Shown here: piece after piece, positions 45,171-54,694 of the stretch
How positions within the stretch are numbered: position 1 is the first letter of the stretch
How the letters are laid out: each line of letters starts with the position of its first letter
DNA from: Corynebacterium lubricantis DSM 45231
GTDB lineage: Bacteria; Actinomycetota; Actinomycetes; Mycobacteriales; Mycobacteriaceae
Reading direction: 5' to 3'
Assembly (NCBI RefSeq): GCF_000379425.1
Contig: NZ_KB902187.1
Location: 1-64,000, forward strand
DNA: 64,000 nucleotides
The notes under the pieces: model-generated
What the model was told of the DNA's origin: nothing
Database searches by the model: none
Seen by the model: the letters and a program-made list of their open reading frames with translations, nothing else
Translations under genes and position numbers: made by a program

Positions 45171-46559
45171 TTACTCCTTGTCTGCGCCACCTTCAGTAGC
45201 CTCTGGTGCCTCAGCCTCAGTTGCCTCAGCGTCTTCCTCGGTCTCGCCGAAGTAGATGTCAGGATCGATGGAGTTGCCCTCATCGTCCTTGACGGTGGTG
45301 CGAGAGATCGCGGCGGCCAGAGCCTTGCCACGGCGCACGTCAGCGAACAGGTTCGCGATCTGGCCGGACTGCTGCAGCTGGCCGACGAACTGGTTGGGAT
45401 CCATGCCGTAGGACTGCGCGGTGAACAGGATGTGGTCGGTGAGCTCCTGCTGGGAAACCTCTGGCTCCTCTTCCTCTGCGACAGCATCGAGGAACAGCTG
45501 GGTGCGCACGGACTCTTCAGCCTGCTCGCGGGACTGCTTGTCAAACTCTTCGCGGGTGGTGCCCTGTGCCTCAAGCATCTGAGCAAGCGCGTTCTCGTCG
45601 TGAGCCATCTGGCCCAGCAGCTGGTGGAGCTGGTTGTGAACCTGCTCGTCCACGATGGACTCAGGAAGAGCGAACTCGGACTGAGCCAGAGCTGCCTTCA
45701 GAACCTCGTCGCGGATATCGGAAGCCTGCTGTGCCTTCTTGGAGTCTTCCAGCTGGCTCTTGGTGGACTCACGCAGCTCCTCGACGGTGTCGAACTCAGA
45801 AGCCATCTGCGCGAACTCGTCGTCAAGCTCAGGAAGCTTGCGCTCCTTGGTCTGCTGAACGTGCACCTTGATGGTGGCTTCCTTGCCCTGGTGCTCACCG
45901 GTCTGCATCTCAGCGGTGAACTCGCTGTCCTCGTCGGTCTTCATACCGCGCAGCGCGGTGTCCAGGCCCTTGATCAGGTCGTCGGAGCCGACCTCGTAGG
46001 ACAAGCCCTCGGTGGTTGCCTCTTCAACGGTCTCACCGTCGACTGTTGCTTCCAGGTCGATGATGGCGAAGTCGCCGGTCTTCATCTTGCGCTTGGTGTC
46101 CTTGAGCTCACCGAAGCGCTCGCGCAGGGAGGTCAGCTCTTCGTCGATAGCCTCATCGTCGATCTTGATGGCTGGGACCTCAACCTCGATGGTGGAGAAG
46201 TCTGGCACGGTGATCTCTGGGCGAACGTCAACCTCAGCGGTGAACTCGACGAACTCGTTGTCCTCGATCTGGGTGACCTCGATGTTTGGCTGGCCAATGA
46301 CCTTCAGGTCATTCTCCACGCATGCTGCCTCGTAGCGAGTTGGCAGCATGTCGTTGACCACCTGCTCCAGGATTGGGCCGCGGCCGAAGCGCGCGTCAAT
46401 CAGCTGACGTGGCGCCTTGCCCTTGCGGAAGCCTGGAATGGTGACCTGCTGAGCGACAGATGCGTAAGCCTGATCAATTTCCGAACCGAGTTCCTCGAAT
46501 GGAACGTTGACGGTCAGCTTCGCACGGGTATCGCTGAGCTTCTCGACGGAAGTCTTCAC
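45171..46559 (-). CDS. tig: Trigger factor (ribosome-associated chaperone, prolyl isomerase)
   Basis: 462 residues. The N-terminal ribosome-binding domain has the signature around [12 protein letters not shown] (residues 43-54), the central FKBP-type domain covers about 155-240 ([16 protein letters not shown] .. [11 protein letters not shown]) and the C-terminal chaperone arms follow. An acidic tail (about the last 25 residues) is typical of actinobacterial forms. It binds nascent chains at the ribosome exit. It lies behind two tRNA-Pro genes and, in corynebacteria, normally near clpP1-clpP2; here a CoA-ester block separates them. Confidence 0.95.
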   Translation of the reverse strand: MKTSVEKLSDTRAKLTVNVPFEELGSEIDQAYASVAQQVTIPGFRKGKAPRQLIDARFGRGPILEQVVNDMLPTRYEAACVENDLKVIGQPNIEVTQIEDNEFVEFTAEVDVRPEITVPDFSTIEVEVPAIKIDDEAIDEELTSLRERFGELKDTKRKMKTGDFAIIDLEATVDGETVEEATTEGLSYEVGSDDLIKGLDTALRGMKTDEDSEFTAEMQTGEHQGKEATIKVHVQQTKERKLPELDDEFAQMASEFDTVEELRESTKSQLEDSKKAQQASDIRDEVLKAALAQSEFALPESIVDEQVHNQLHQLLGQMAHDENALAQMLEAQGTTREEFDKQSREQAEESVRTQLFLDAVAEEEEPEVSQQELTDHILFTAQSYGMDPNQFVGQLQQSGQIANLFADVRRGKALAAAISRTTVKDDEGNSIDPDIYFGETEEDAEATEAEAPEATEGGADKE

Positions 46560-46641
46560 GAGTAACTCTCCTGGATATGTTCGATGGATAAACGAATGTC
46601 TCGGATGACCACTTCCCGATCAGGAAATAGCCGTCCCGATG

Positions 46642-46715
46642 TCGGGGCGACAGGATTTGAACCTGCGACCCCCTGCTCCCAAAGCAGGTGCGCTACCAAA
46701 CTGCGCCACGCCCCG
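46642..46715 (-). tRNA. tRNA-Pro (TGG), copy 1
   Basis: 74 bases on the minus strand with 7-bp acceptor stem CGGGGCG/CGCCCCG, D-arm GCGC..AGTTTGGTAGCGC, anticodon loop CTTTGGG (anticodon TGG) and T-arm GCAGGTTCAAATCCTGT. No CCA is encoded. It is identical to copy 2 and lies 82 bases upstream of the tig start codon region. Confidence 0.95.
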
Positions 46716-46878
46716 TAAATTTCTTGAGTCTTTTAGAACCCGTTGAAACGTACTTGCCTGATTCTACAGAAGCCAAAAGACACCGCGCTCACTTGGGGTC
46801 CCTGTAGCACACACGGTCGCTTGGAGTCTTCCACTTTACGACGATTGCCCCCGCCCGCTTTGTGCGGACAACAAAAAA

Positions 46879-46909
46879 GGAACTCTCCGTTGCCGGAAAG
46901 TTCCTTTTC
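46879..46909 (-). terminator. Terminator after tRNA-Pro copy 2
   Basis: GGAACT-type arms with an inner CCG/CGG pairing (46879-46909); on the minus strand the stem is followed by TTTTTTG. It ends the second tRNA-Pro transcript. Confidence 0.65.
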
Positions 46910-46916
46910 AATACTG

Positions 46917-46990
46917 TCGGGGCGACAGGATTTGAACCTGCGACCCCCTGCTCCCAAAGCAGGTGCGCTACCAAACTGCGCCACGCCCCG
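46917..46990 (-). tRNA. tRNA-Pro (TGG), copy 2
   Basis: Same 74 bases as copy 1, without a single difference, in the same orientation with 201 bases between them. Confidence 0.95.
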
Positions 46991-47102
46991 TATTTTTTTG
47001 TTCGTACCTGCGGTACTTGAAGTACTTTACCCACAACCTGACAGGAAAAGGAAATCGCCAGCTCAGAGGGTAAAAATAATCATCGCAGATACGAAAATTT
47101 AG

Positions 47103-47951
47103 CTACTGCGCCAGGAATGTTTCGCGCATGCGCTCCACGCTCGGCTCGAGCCCGGTGAAAAGCCTAAACGCGTCCACGGCCTGATGGATCGCCATGCGAG
47201 TGCCGTCCAAAACTTCGCAGCCGCGTGCACGTGCTGCCTGCAGCAGCTCCGTCTCAATTGGCATGTACACAACGTCGCCCACCCAGTGATCAGACGTCAG
47301 GCAGCTGACATCGAATGCCGTACCGGGGTGGGCAACCATGCCCATCGGAGTCGCATTGACCACGCCGTCGGCTTCCGCGATGGCTTGCTCGACTCCAGCC
47401 GAGGACACCCCGACGACTGCCTCGCGTCCGACGGCGTTATTGATCACGGTGGCCAATGCCTGCGCCCGAGTCGGGTCGAGGTCAGCAATCTTCAGCGTCT
47501 GCACACCGTTGGTCACCAGGGAATACGCCACGGCGTTGCCCACACCGCCGGCTCCGACTTGGACCACGGTGTCCATTTTCGCGTTCGGCAACCCTTCTGC
47601 CAATCCACGGGCGAAACCAGTCACATCGGTGTTGTGTCCGGTCGTGTGACCGTCAGCATCAATCACGACAGTATTTACCGCTCCCAACTGTCGGGCCTGT
47701 TCGGACACCTCGTCGAGAAGAGGAAGCACCGCCTGTTTGAAAGGGTGTGTGATGTTAAGGCCATTGAAACCGGCGGCGATGGCTGCGTCGAGAAGCGTCT
47801 TTAGCTCTCGCCCTTGTGCGCGCGGTGTCAGTGTGTCAATGCGGCGGTATACCGTCGCCCGTCCCTGCGCGAGGCCTTCCGCCTCGTGCATGGCGGGAGT
47901 CCGTGACAGATCGAGTCCCTCACCGATGAGTCCAAGAAGAATGCTGTGCAA
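47103..47951 (-). CDS. qsuD: Quinate/shikimate dehydrogenase (QsuD type)
   Basis: 282 residues of the shikimate dehydrogenase family, very close to QsuD of C. glutamicum as I recall it (LDLSRTPAMHEAEGLAQGRA and GFNGLNITHPFKQAVLPLLDE). The catalytic lysine is in NITHPFKQ, the substrate region in GHNTDVTGF and the NAD-binding motif in VGAGGVGNAVA. QsuD oxidises quinate or shikimate with NAD+ for catabolism. The start is TTG 47951; the ribosome site is weak. It follows a decayed 3-dehydroquinate dehydratase gene. In C. glutamicum the qsuABCD operon is complete; qsuA and qsuB are not recognisable here. Confidence 0.9.
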   Translation of the reverse strand: MHSILLGLIGEGLDLSRTPAMHEAEGLAQGRATVYRRIDTLTPRAQGRELKTLLDAAIAAGFNGLNITHPFKQAVLPLLDEVSEQARQLGAVNTVVIDADGHTTGHNTDVTGFARGLAEGLPNAKMDTVVQVGAGGVGNAVAYSLVTNGVQTLKIADLDPTRAQALATVINNAVGREAVVGVSSAGVEQAIAEADGVVNATPMGMVAHPGTAFDVSCLTSDHWVGDVVYMPIETELLQAARARGCEVLDGTRMAIHQAVDAFRLFTGLEPSVERMRETFLAQ

Positions 47952-47963
47952 TGGTGTGTCTTT

Positions 47964-48350
47964 CTAATTTTCGTGATGTGCGAGGATGTCTACCGCATAG
48001 CGGTATCCTGCGGTCCCTGCGCCGGCAATCACGGCGATCGCGGCGTGGGAGAGATATGAGTGGTGGCGGAACGCTTCGCGAGCGTGCGGATTGCTGATAT
48101 GTACCTCTACAGTAGGCAGCTCGGAGGCTTTGACGGCATCGAGTAGCGCCACCGAAGTGTGCGTCAACCCTCCCGGGTTAATCACACAGCCCAGGTGAGT
48201 GCCCCGCGCACGATGCAACACATCGATGAGATCGCCTTCGTGGTTGCTCTGCCTCAACATCCGCCAGCGTTTCATGTCCGTAGATGTGTGGTTCACGGGT
48301 ACCGCTTGATGGCGTCGATGCCTCCGGGAAACGATCTCAATGTGCGTACC
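47964..48350 (-). pseudogene. qsuC: 3-Dehydroquinate dehydratase (type II), decayed
   Basis: The C-terminal two thirds are intact: [57 protein letters not shown], ending at 47964. Upstream on the minus strand [17 protein letters not shown] is present at about 48343-48293 in a different frame, so a deletion plus frameshift joins VE to RQSNHEG and removes about a dozen codons. The first 14-16 codons (the NGPNLN region with the catalytic Tyr loop) are also missing. The only open start, GTG or ATG near 48296, gives an unrelated N-terminus. The enzyme should be inactive; the organism must have another copy for aromatic amino acid synthesis. Confidence 0.82.
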
Positions 48351-48493
48351 TAGGCTACCTGGAATCCACTGCCATCACCCGAGGTTAAGGCGCTGATCCA
48401 GCAATTTATCGAGCCGATGACTGGGGGTAAGCAATCGTCGTTAAGCGAAATGCGAAAACCGCCGGCCTACGAGGAGAACCGGCGAAAAATTGG

Positions 48494-48565
48494 AGGGAAT
48501 GACGGGAATCGAACCCGCGTCTTCAGCTTGGAAGGCTGAGGTATTAGCCACTATACGACATTCCC
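48494..48565 (-). tRNA. tRNA-Gly (TCC)
   Basis: 72 bases on the minus strand; acceptor stem GGGAATG/CATTCCC, anticodon loop CTTCCAA (anticodon TCC), T-arm CGGGTTCGATTCCCG. The CCA end is encoded (48491-48493). Confidence 0.95.
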
Positions 48566-48729
48566 ATGTCGTGATATCACGCACTCAAAGACATTAGTGC
48601 ATACCTTCCCGATTCACCAAAATGCGTGCTGGATCGCCCGAGCTGCCACGAGTGGGAACCATTTCGCACTCCGCACCGTTAGAGTGGAAGATAAGAAATT
48701 TATGTACCCCACAGTACAAGGAATGTGAC

Positions 48730-49512
48730 ATGCTGGATATCCTCGTCTTGCTCGCGATCGCGGGCGGCGCCGTTTGGTTCTTCAACTCTAGGAAAGATAA
48801 GAAGCAGCAGCAAGAACTCGAACAGGTGAAGTTCGACGATGCCATCGCAGACGCACGTCGCTGGGTTGATCGTCTCGGAAATCAGGTTCTCACCATTTCG
48901 GGCGAAGACGCGGCCTCCACTCAGGCTATGGCTGATGCCTCGGAGCGCTATAACTCCGCAGCTTCCGCTCTTTCCTCGGCAACGACCGTCAAGCAAGCTC
49001 AGCTCGCTCGCGAGTCGGCACTTGAGGGCATGCATTACGTCAACGCAGCTCGCGAGATCATGGGCATGACCCCGGGACCTGAATTGCCAGAGCTGGAGGG
49101 CCAGCGTCGCGCCGGTAAGGTCACCGAGCGCCGCACGATCCAGCAGGAAGACGGCACCACGTTGACTGCATCGCCGGTAGCTACGGATGAAACACCGAAT
49201 TACTACCCTGGTGGCAATGTTGCAGGTCGTCCGGTCCCTGCTGGCTGGTACTCCGCAGCCTGGTGGGCACCGGCAATGATGACCGGCATGTGGACCGCCA
49301 GCTCCATGATGATGTTCTCGGCCATGTTCGCTGGCATGGCTGGCACTCCTTCCGCTGAAGAATTCGCAGCAGGTGATATGGGAGGCGACATGGGCGGAGA
49401 AATGGGTGATGCCGGTGGCGAAATGGGCGGAGACATGGGAGGTGACTTCGGCGGCGGTGACTTCGGTGGAGACATGGGCGGCGGCTTCGACTTCGGTGGC
49501 TTTGATTTCTAG
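48730..49512 (+). CDS. Membrane-anchored protein with Gly-Asp-Met repeat tail
   Basis: 260 residues from ATG 48730 (AAGGA upstream). Residues 2-20 are a hydrophobic helix (LDILVLLAIAGGAVWFF), then a charged coiled region to about 125, a Pro/Tyr linker, a Trp/Met-rich segment that could be a second membrane helix (WWAPAMMTGMWTASSMMMF, about 175-200) and a tail from 215 made of G-D-M-G, G-E-M-G and G-G-D-F-G units. I do not recognise the family and make no functional claim. The tail is acidic and methionine-rich, which could bind metal or oxidants. Confidence 0.68.
   Translation: MLDILVLLAIAGGAVWFFNSRKDKKQQQELEQVKFDDAIADARRWVDRLGNQVLTISGEDAASTQAMADASERYNSAASALSSATTVKQAQLARESALEGMHYVNAAREIMGMTPGPELPELEGQRRAGKVTERRTIQQEDGTTLTASPVATDETPNYYPGGNVAGRPVPAGWYSAAWWAPAMMTGMWTASSMMMFSAMFAGMAGTPSAEEFAAGDMGGDMGGEMGDAGGEMGGDMGGDFGGGDFGGDMGGGFDFGGFDF
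49375..49510 (+). repeat. Imperfect GGCGACATGGGC-type tandem repeat
   Basis: About ten degenerate 9-12-base units coding Gly-Asp/Glu-Met/Phe-Gly at the end of the preceding gene. Confidence 0.7.
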
Positions 49513-49602
49513 AAGCCTTTCCTAGTCCTAGCAATAGGCCGGTGCGGAGAGATCCGCACCGGCCTTATGCGTATCCAAATTTGACCCGGCGGAGTAAAAT
49601 GA

Positions 49603-50433
<831 letters not shown>

Positions 50434-50438
50434 AAAAT

Positions 50439-50468
50439 GGGCTGGTCCTGCTTGTGCAGGTCCAGCCC
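50439..50468. terminator. Bidirectional hairpin after the AKR and rpiB genes
   Basis: GGGCTGG and CCAGCCC arms with an inner CTGC/GCAG pairing, between two convergent genes (stops at 50433 and 50488). Confidence 0.7.
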
Positions 50469-50487
50469 AAATGTCTTGATGCAGTTC

Positions 50488-50961
50488 TTATGCTCCAGGT
50501 ACTTCTGGAGCGACACCGGTTTCTTCATACTTGGACAAGATGTCAATGCGGCGCAGGTGGCGCTCCGCTACTGACCAGGACTCATCCAAGAAAGCGTCAA
50601 CGATTGCGAAGGTTTCTTCCTTGGTGTGCATCCGCCCGCCGATGGCGATGAGCTGTGCATTGTTGTGCTCACGGGCAAGACCTGCTGTCTCCACAGACCA
50701 AGCGAGGGCGCAACGCGCTCCCTTGACCTTGTTGGCTGCGATTTGCTCGCCGTTGCCGGATCCACCCAGCACGATGCCGAGCGAGCCCTCGTCGTTAACT
50801 GTCTTTTGTGCTGCATCAATGCAAAATGCTGGGTAATCGTCGTCAGCGTCGTAGACGAACGCTCCGCAATCAATTACCTCATGGCCGTTGGCTTTCAGGT
50901 GCTCGGCGATTTCGTTCTTCCGTTCGAACCCTGCATGATCTGCTCCAAGATATACGCGCAT
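50488..50961 (-). CDS. rpiB: Ribose-5-phosphate isomerase B
   Basis: 157 residues of the RpiB/LacAB family: YLGADHAGFERKNE, the active-site loop GIVLGGSGNGEQIAANKVKG and REHNNAQLIAIGGRMHT. The catalytic Cys of Gram-negative RpiB is replaced by Ser-Gly-Asn in actinobacteria, where a glutamate (GNGEQ) is the base, as here. It interconverts ribose-5-phosphate and ribulose-5-phosphate. Confidence 0.94.
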   Translation of the reverse strand: MRVYLGADHAGFERKNEIAEHLKANGHEVIDCGAFVYDADDDYPAFCIDAAQKTVNDEGSLGIVLGGSGNGEQIAANKVKGARCALAWSVETAGLAREHNNAQLIAIGGRMHTKEETFAIVDAFLDESWSVAERHLRRIDILSKYEETGVAPEVPGA

Positions 50962-51022
50962 GTTAAGCGAGTTTACTTCACCTCGTTAAGCATGCGCGCA
51001 CAAGTAGCGGTGTTTTTACAAC

Positions 51023-51637
51023 CTAGTTCTGTGGCATCTCGAAGCGGTTGCGCTTTGCCTCGAAGAAGTATGAGTAGCCAGCCAGGGTGGCGTATGCGTC
51101 GAAGAGCTCGCCGGATTCTTCGCCCTCTGGGAAGCGGGTGATCACTGGGCCGAAGAATGCGTTGTCGCGCACCTTGACCACTGGAGTACCTGCGTCGCCG
51201 CCGACAGCGTCCTGACCCTGCTGGTGGTAAGCACGCAGGTCCTCGTCCATTTCCTCGGTGTTAGCAACATCTGCGTAAGAAGCGTCGAGGCCAACCTCAG
51301 CCAGAGCCTTCTTGATTACTTCGTCGTAGCCGCCGAAGTCGCTCTTGCCACCCTCACCCTGGGTGTGCACGAGGGTACCCATGGCGGTGTAGAGCTCGCC
51401 GACCTTCTCAGGCTGTTCGTTCTTGACCTTCGCGAAGACGCGGGCTGGGCCCCAGTTTGCCTTCATCTTGTTGGCGTAATCTTCTGGAATGTCTGCGCCC
51501 TCGTTGAGAATCGACAGAGACATTGGGGTCCACTCGACCTCAATGTCGCGGACGGTTTCAACTTCCTTGATCCAACGCGACGTCTTCCACGCGAACGGGC
51601 AGGATACGTCGAACCAGAAAGTTACTTGCTCAGCCAT
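51023..51637 (-). CDS. DsbA-family protein, mycothiol-dependent reductase-like (Rv2466c group)
   Basis: 204 residues from ATG 51637; the longer frame to 51718 has no ribosome site. The thioredoxin-fold protein with helical insert matches the DsbA-like group of Rv2466c: FWFDVSCPFAWKTSRWI, MSLSILNEG, WGPARVFAKV, LYTAMGTLVHTQG and GTPVVKV. The motif is C-P-F-A, where Rv2466c has C-P-W-C, so only the first cysteine remains; that residue can still form a mixed disulfide with mycothiol. It has no signal peptide and should be cytoplasmic. Single gene between rpiB and pepN. Confidence 0.82.
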   Translation of the reverse strand: MAEQVTFWFDVSCPFAWKTSRWIKEVETVRDIEVEWTPMSLSILNEGADIPEDYANKMKANWGPARVFAKVKNEQPEKVGELYTAMGTLVHTQGEGGKSDFGGYDEVIKKALAEVGLDASYADVANTEEMDEDLRAYHQQGQDAVGGDAGTPVVKVRDNAFFGPVITRFPEGEESGELFDAYATLAGYSYFFEAKRNRFEMPQN

Positions 51638-51779
51638 GGGTATTGTCCTCCAGACAATTTTCTCTAAGTTTGCTCTATCCAGCACTGTCCACGACAGTGG
51701 GACTGCTCTGTCTAGCAATCGCTTTTATCTTACAGCCTCCTAAACATTCGCCAGGGGGTTAATATTCCTGAGAGCGTTC

Positions 51780-54203
51780 ATGGCTACAGTGGAATCCATG
51801 AACACAAAATCTTTAACCCGCGATCATGCTGCCCTGCGTGCACGCGTGATCAGCAACGTGCACTACGGCATCCACCTGGATATCCATGATGCTGAGAACT
51901 TTGTCTCCCGCACCACGGTCACCTTCGAAGCCGGCTCCGCGGAAGAGGTCTCCATCGACCTCGCCGCCGACGCATTCACCGCTTCGCTTAACGACGAAGC
52001 CCTGGAATCACTCGTGTTCACCCCCGTCCAGGGCGCCAACACCTTGGTCATCGAAGCCACCATCCCCTACTCGCACACCGGCGAGGGCTTGCACCGTTTC
52101 GTCGACCAAGCGGACCAAAAAGAGTACCTGTACTCCCAGTTCGAGCCAGCCGATGCGCACCGAGTCTTTGCCTGCTTCGATCAGCCCGATATCAAGGCGA
52201 CCTATTCCATCAGCGTCGATGCTCCCGAGAAGTACACCGTTGTCTTAAATGAGCCAACTACCGTGGACGGCACCACGCACTCCTGTGAGATTGACTACCC
52301 GCTGTCTTCCTACCTGATTGCGTTCATCGCCGGCGAGTACGCTTCCGTACACGACACTTATTCGGACGAGCACAAGGACATCCCGCTCGGCCTCTACGCT
52401 CGCGCATCAATTATCGAACACATGGATTCCGAGCGACTCTTCCGCGAAACCAAGGAAGGCTTCGGCTACTACCACGAGAACTTCGGCACCCCGTACCCCT
52501 TTACCAAGTACGACCAGATCTTCTGCCCCGAGTTCAACATGGGTGCCATGGAGCACGTCGGCGCAGTCACGATCCGCGACGAATATGTGTTTACTTCAGA
52601 GACCACCCCGTACATGTACGAGCGTCGCAACGAAACGATTCTCCATGAGATGGCACACATGTGGTTCGGCGATCTGGTGACCATGAATTGGTGGGATGAC
52701 CTGTGGCTCAACGAATCCTTTGCCACCTGGTCCGCGGCCATCACTCAGGCCGAAGCCACGGAGTACTCCAATGCATGGGTCACCTTCGCCAATGTAGAAA
52801 AGGCTTGGGCCTACGAGCAGGACCAACTGCCGTCGACCCACCCGATCTCCACCGACGCGCCTGATGTTGAGACTGCGGAGCAGAACTTCGACGGCATCAC
52901 CTACGCCAAGGGTGCCTCCGTGCTCAAGCAGCTTCAGGCCTACGTCGGCCGGGATGCATTCTTCGCCGGCGTGCGCGAGCATTTCAAGAATCACGCCTTC
53001 GGAAACGCTACCTTTGCGGATCTGCTCGGCGCGCTGGAGAATTCCTCGGGCCGCGACCTGTCTACCTGGGCCGATCAGTGGCTGAAAACCACGGGCATCT
53101 CACACCTCACCCCGGAAATCTCCGATTCGAGCTTCACCGTGGTGCAGGATTCCGACGTGCAGCGCACCCACCGTATCGGCGTGGGCCTGTACTCGCTTAA
53201 AGGTGACGAAGTTGTACGCACCCATTACACCGAAGTGGACGTCGAAGGCGAGCGCACCGAGATCCCTGAGTTCGCCGGCGTTGAGCACGACCTGGCTCTG
53301 GTTAACGACAACGATCTGACCTATTGCCTCATGGGAATCAGTGCGAAACAGCGTGACTTTCTGCTCAACAACCTGGGCAACATCACCGACCCAATGCCGC
53401 GCACCCTGGCATGGTCCGCCCTGTGGCAGGACACCCGAGATGGAAATCTCCCTGCCATCGAGTTCGTCCGCTTGGTCTCCCGCTTCATCGGCTCCGAAGA
53501 CCAGCCTTCCGTCCTCGAGCGCCTTGCCGGCCAGGCCACACTTGCCGCGAAGAATTACGTCTCGCGCAAGCACCGCGACAAGGCCTTCGCCATGCTCAAT
53601 AAGGCGTTCCGCGGCACCGAGCCCGCAGTCATCTTCGACCGAGCTCTCGCACGCCTTCCGCTTGACGACGATTCGGCTGCACATCTTTCACAACTGCTAG
53701 AAACCTCCGATAACCAGGAAGTTCGCTGGCTGGCACTCACCGCACTCATTGCCCGCGGCGACCGCGAGCTCACCGCGATCGAGCAGGAAAAGGACCCGTC
53801 CTCCACTGGAGCGATGTCGAAGCTGCGAACGCAGGCGGTCGTCGATAAGCCATGGGCCTACGAGCAGATCATCTCGGGGGAGCGCAGCAACGTGGAGACG
53901 CGCTATCTGATGGACGGTCTGACCTTTAACAGAGAGGGTCTCAGCCAATTCACGGATGTCTACTTCGAGAAGGCAAAGACGCTTTGGGATTCGTTGTCCT
54001 CGGAGATGGCGCAGCGCACCCTGGTGGGCATTTACCCGAAGTGGGACATCAGCTTGAAGGGGTTGGGCAAGGCGGATGATCTTCTGGCAAAGGAACTGCC
54101 GAATGGTCTGCGCCGCATTATTTCGGAGGAGCAGGACAAGGTAGCACGGAGCCTGCGCAACAGAAGCGTCGACGAAAACCACGAGATGAAGAGATCTTCA
54201 TAA
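51780..54203 (+). CDS. pepN: Aminopeptidase N (M1 family)
   Basis: 807 residues from ATG 51780 (ATG 51798 is also possible). The zinc motif is H289-E-M-A-H293 with the second Glu in WLNESFA. The substrate-recognition motif, G-A-M-E-N in most M1 peptidases, reads G-A-M-E-H (255-259). The C-terminal helical ERAP-like domain is present (KHRDKAFAMLNKAFRG, NGLRRIISEEQDKVARSLR). It trims N-terminal residues from peptides in the cytoplasm. It is divergent from the DsbA-like gene. Nothing else is unusual. Confidence 0.93.
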   Translation: MATVESMNTKSLTRDHAALRARVISNVHYGIHLDIHDAENFVSRTTVTFEAGSAEEVSIDLAADAFTASLNDEALESLVFTPVQGANTLVIEATIPYSHTGEGLHRFVDQADQKEYLYSQFEPADAHRVFACFDQPDIKATYSISVDAPEKYTVVLNEPTTVDGTTHSCEIDYPLSSYLIAFIAGEYASVHDTYSDEHKDIPLGLYARASIIEHMDSERLFRETKEGFGYYHENFGTPYPFTKYDQIFCPEFNMGAMEHVGAVTIRDEYVFTSETTPYMYERRNETILHEMAHMWFGDLVTMNWWDDLWLNESFATWSAAITQAEATEYSNAWVTFANVEKAWAYEQDQLPSTHPISTDAPDVETAEQNFDGITYAKGASVLKQLQAYVGRDAFFAGVREHFKNHAFGNATFADLLGALENSSGRDLSTWADQWLKTTGISHLTPEISDSSFTVVQDSDVQRTHRIGVGLYSLKGDEVVRTHYTEVDVEGERTEIPEFAGVEHDLALVNDNDLTYCLMGISAKQRDFLLNNLGNITDPMPRTLAWSALWQDTRDGNLPAIEFVRLVSRFIGSEDQPSVLERLAGQATLAAKNYVSRKHRDKAFAMLNKAFRGTEPAVIFDRALARLPLDDDSAAHLSQLLETSDNQEVRWLALTALIARGDRELTAIEQEKDPSSTGAMSKLRTQAVVDKPWAYEQIISGERSNVETRYLMDGLTFNREGLSQFTDVYFEKAKTLWDSLSSEMAQRTLVGIYPKWDISLKGLGKADDLLAKELPNGLRRIISEEQDKVARSLRNRSVDENHEMKRSS

Positions 54204-54283
54204 TCGTTTCACGTCGGTCTCATGTCGGTGGGTGACAATTATCGGTATTATTCACCCACCTACAGAAAACAAGGGGCGCCACC

Positions 54284-54694
54284 ATGAACTCGTTGCGACA
54301 ATCTGCACCGATTCTTTTCGTTTTGGCGTTGCTATTGGCGGTTGTCGCAGGTGGCACCGCTCTTGCTAACAACAATCGAGTCCCTCAGGTCAGCGAGGAA
54401 TCCGCACATGTGACGTTGGAGACTTCCAGCTCTGCGCCCCAGACCTCCGCGTCCTCTACGACTTCCGTGACGGAAACAGTGCCGGAGCCAGTACCAGAAA
54501 CTGCGCCAGAGCCAGTCCCTGAACCTGCGCCGGAACCCACACCCGAGCCTGCGCCCGCGCCTGAGCCTCAGCAGCACTACATTCCTCCTGCTCCTGCCCC
54601 AGTCTATTCCCAGCCTTATGATGACGATTGGGATGACTGGGACGACGACTGGGACGATGACGATTGGGATGATGACGGGGATGATGACGACTAA
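54284..54694 (+). CDS. Small exported protein with Pro/Glu linker and Asp/Trp-rich tail
   Basis: 136 residues. Residues 1-28 are a signal peptide or anchor (ILFVLALLLAVVAGGTALA). Residues 40-105 are a Ser/Thr then P-E-P repeat linker, and the last 25 residues are almost only Asp and Trp (YDDDWDDWDDDW and more). No known fold is visible. It overlaps the start of the following histidine kinase gene by 11 bases, so it is translationally coupled to it. An acidic, aromatic extracellular tail could bind Ca2+, Mg2+ or a cationic ligand that the sensor reads; this is inference. Confidence 0.7.
   Translation: MNSLRQSAPILFVLALLLAVVAGGTALANNNRVPQVSEESAHVTLETSSSAPQTSASSTTSVTETVPEPVPETAPEPVPEPAPEPTPEPAPAPEPQQHYIPPAPAPVYSQPYDDDWDDWDDDWDDDDWDDDGDDDD

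Noticed and set aside
45432..46565. 377-residue plus-strand frame over tig
   Set aside because: Leucine-rich antisense translation of trigger factor.
46642..46990. Duplicated tRNA as attL/attR of an integrated element
   Set aside because: Only 201 bases lie between them, with no integrase or cargo.
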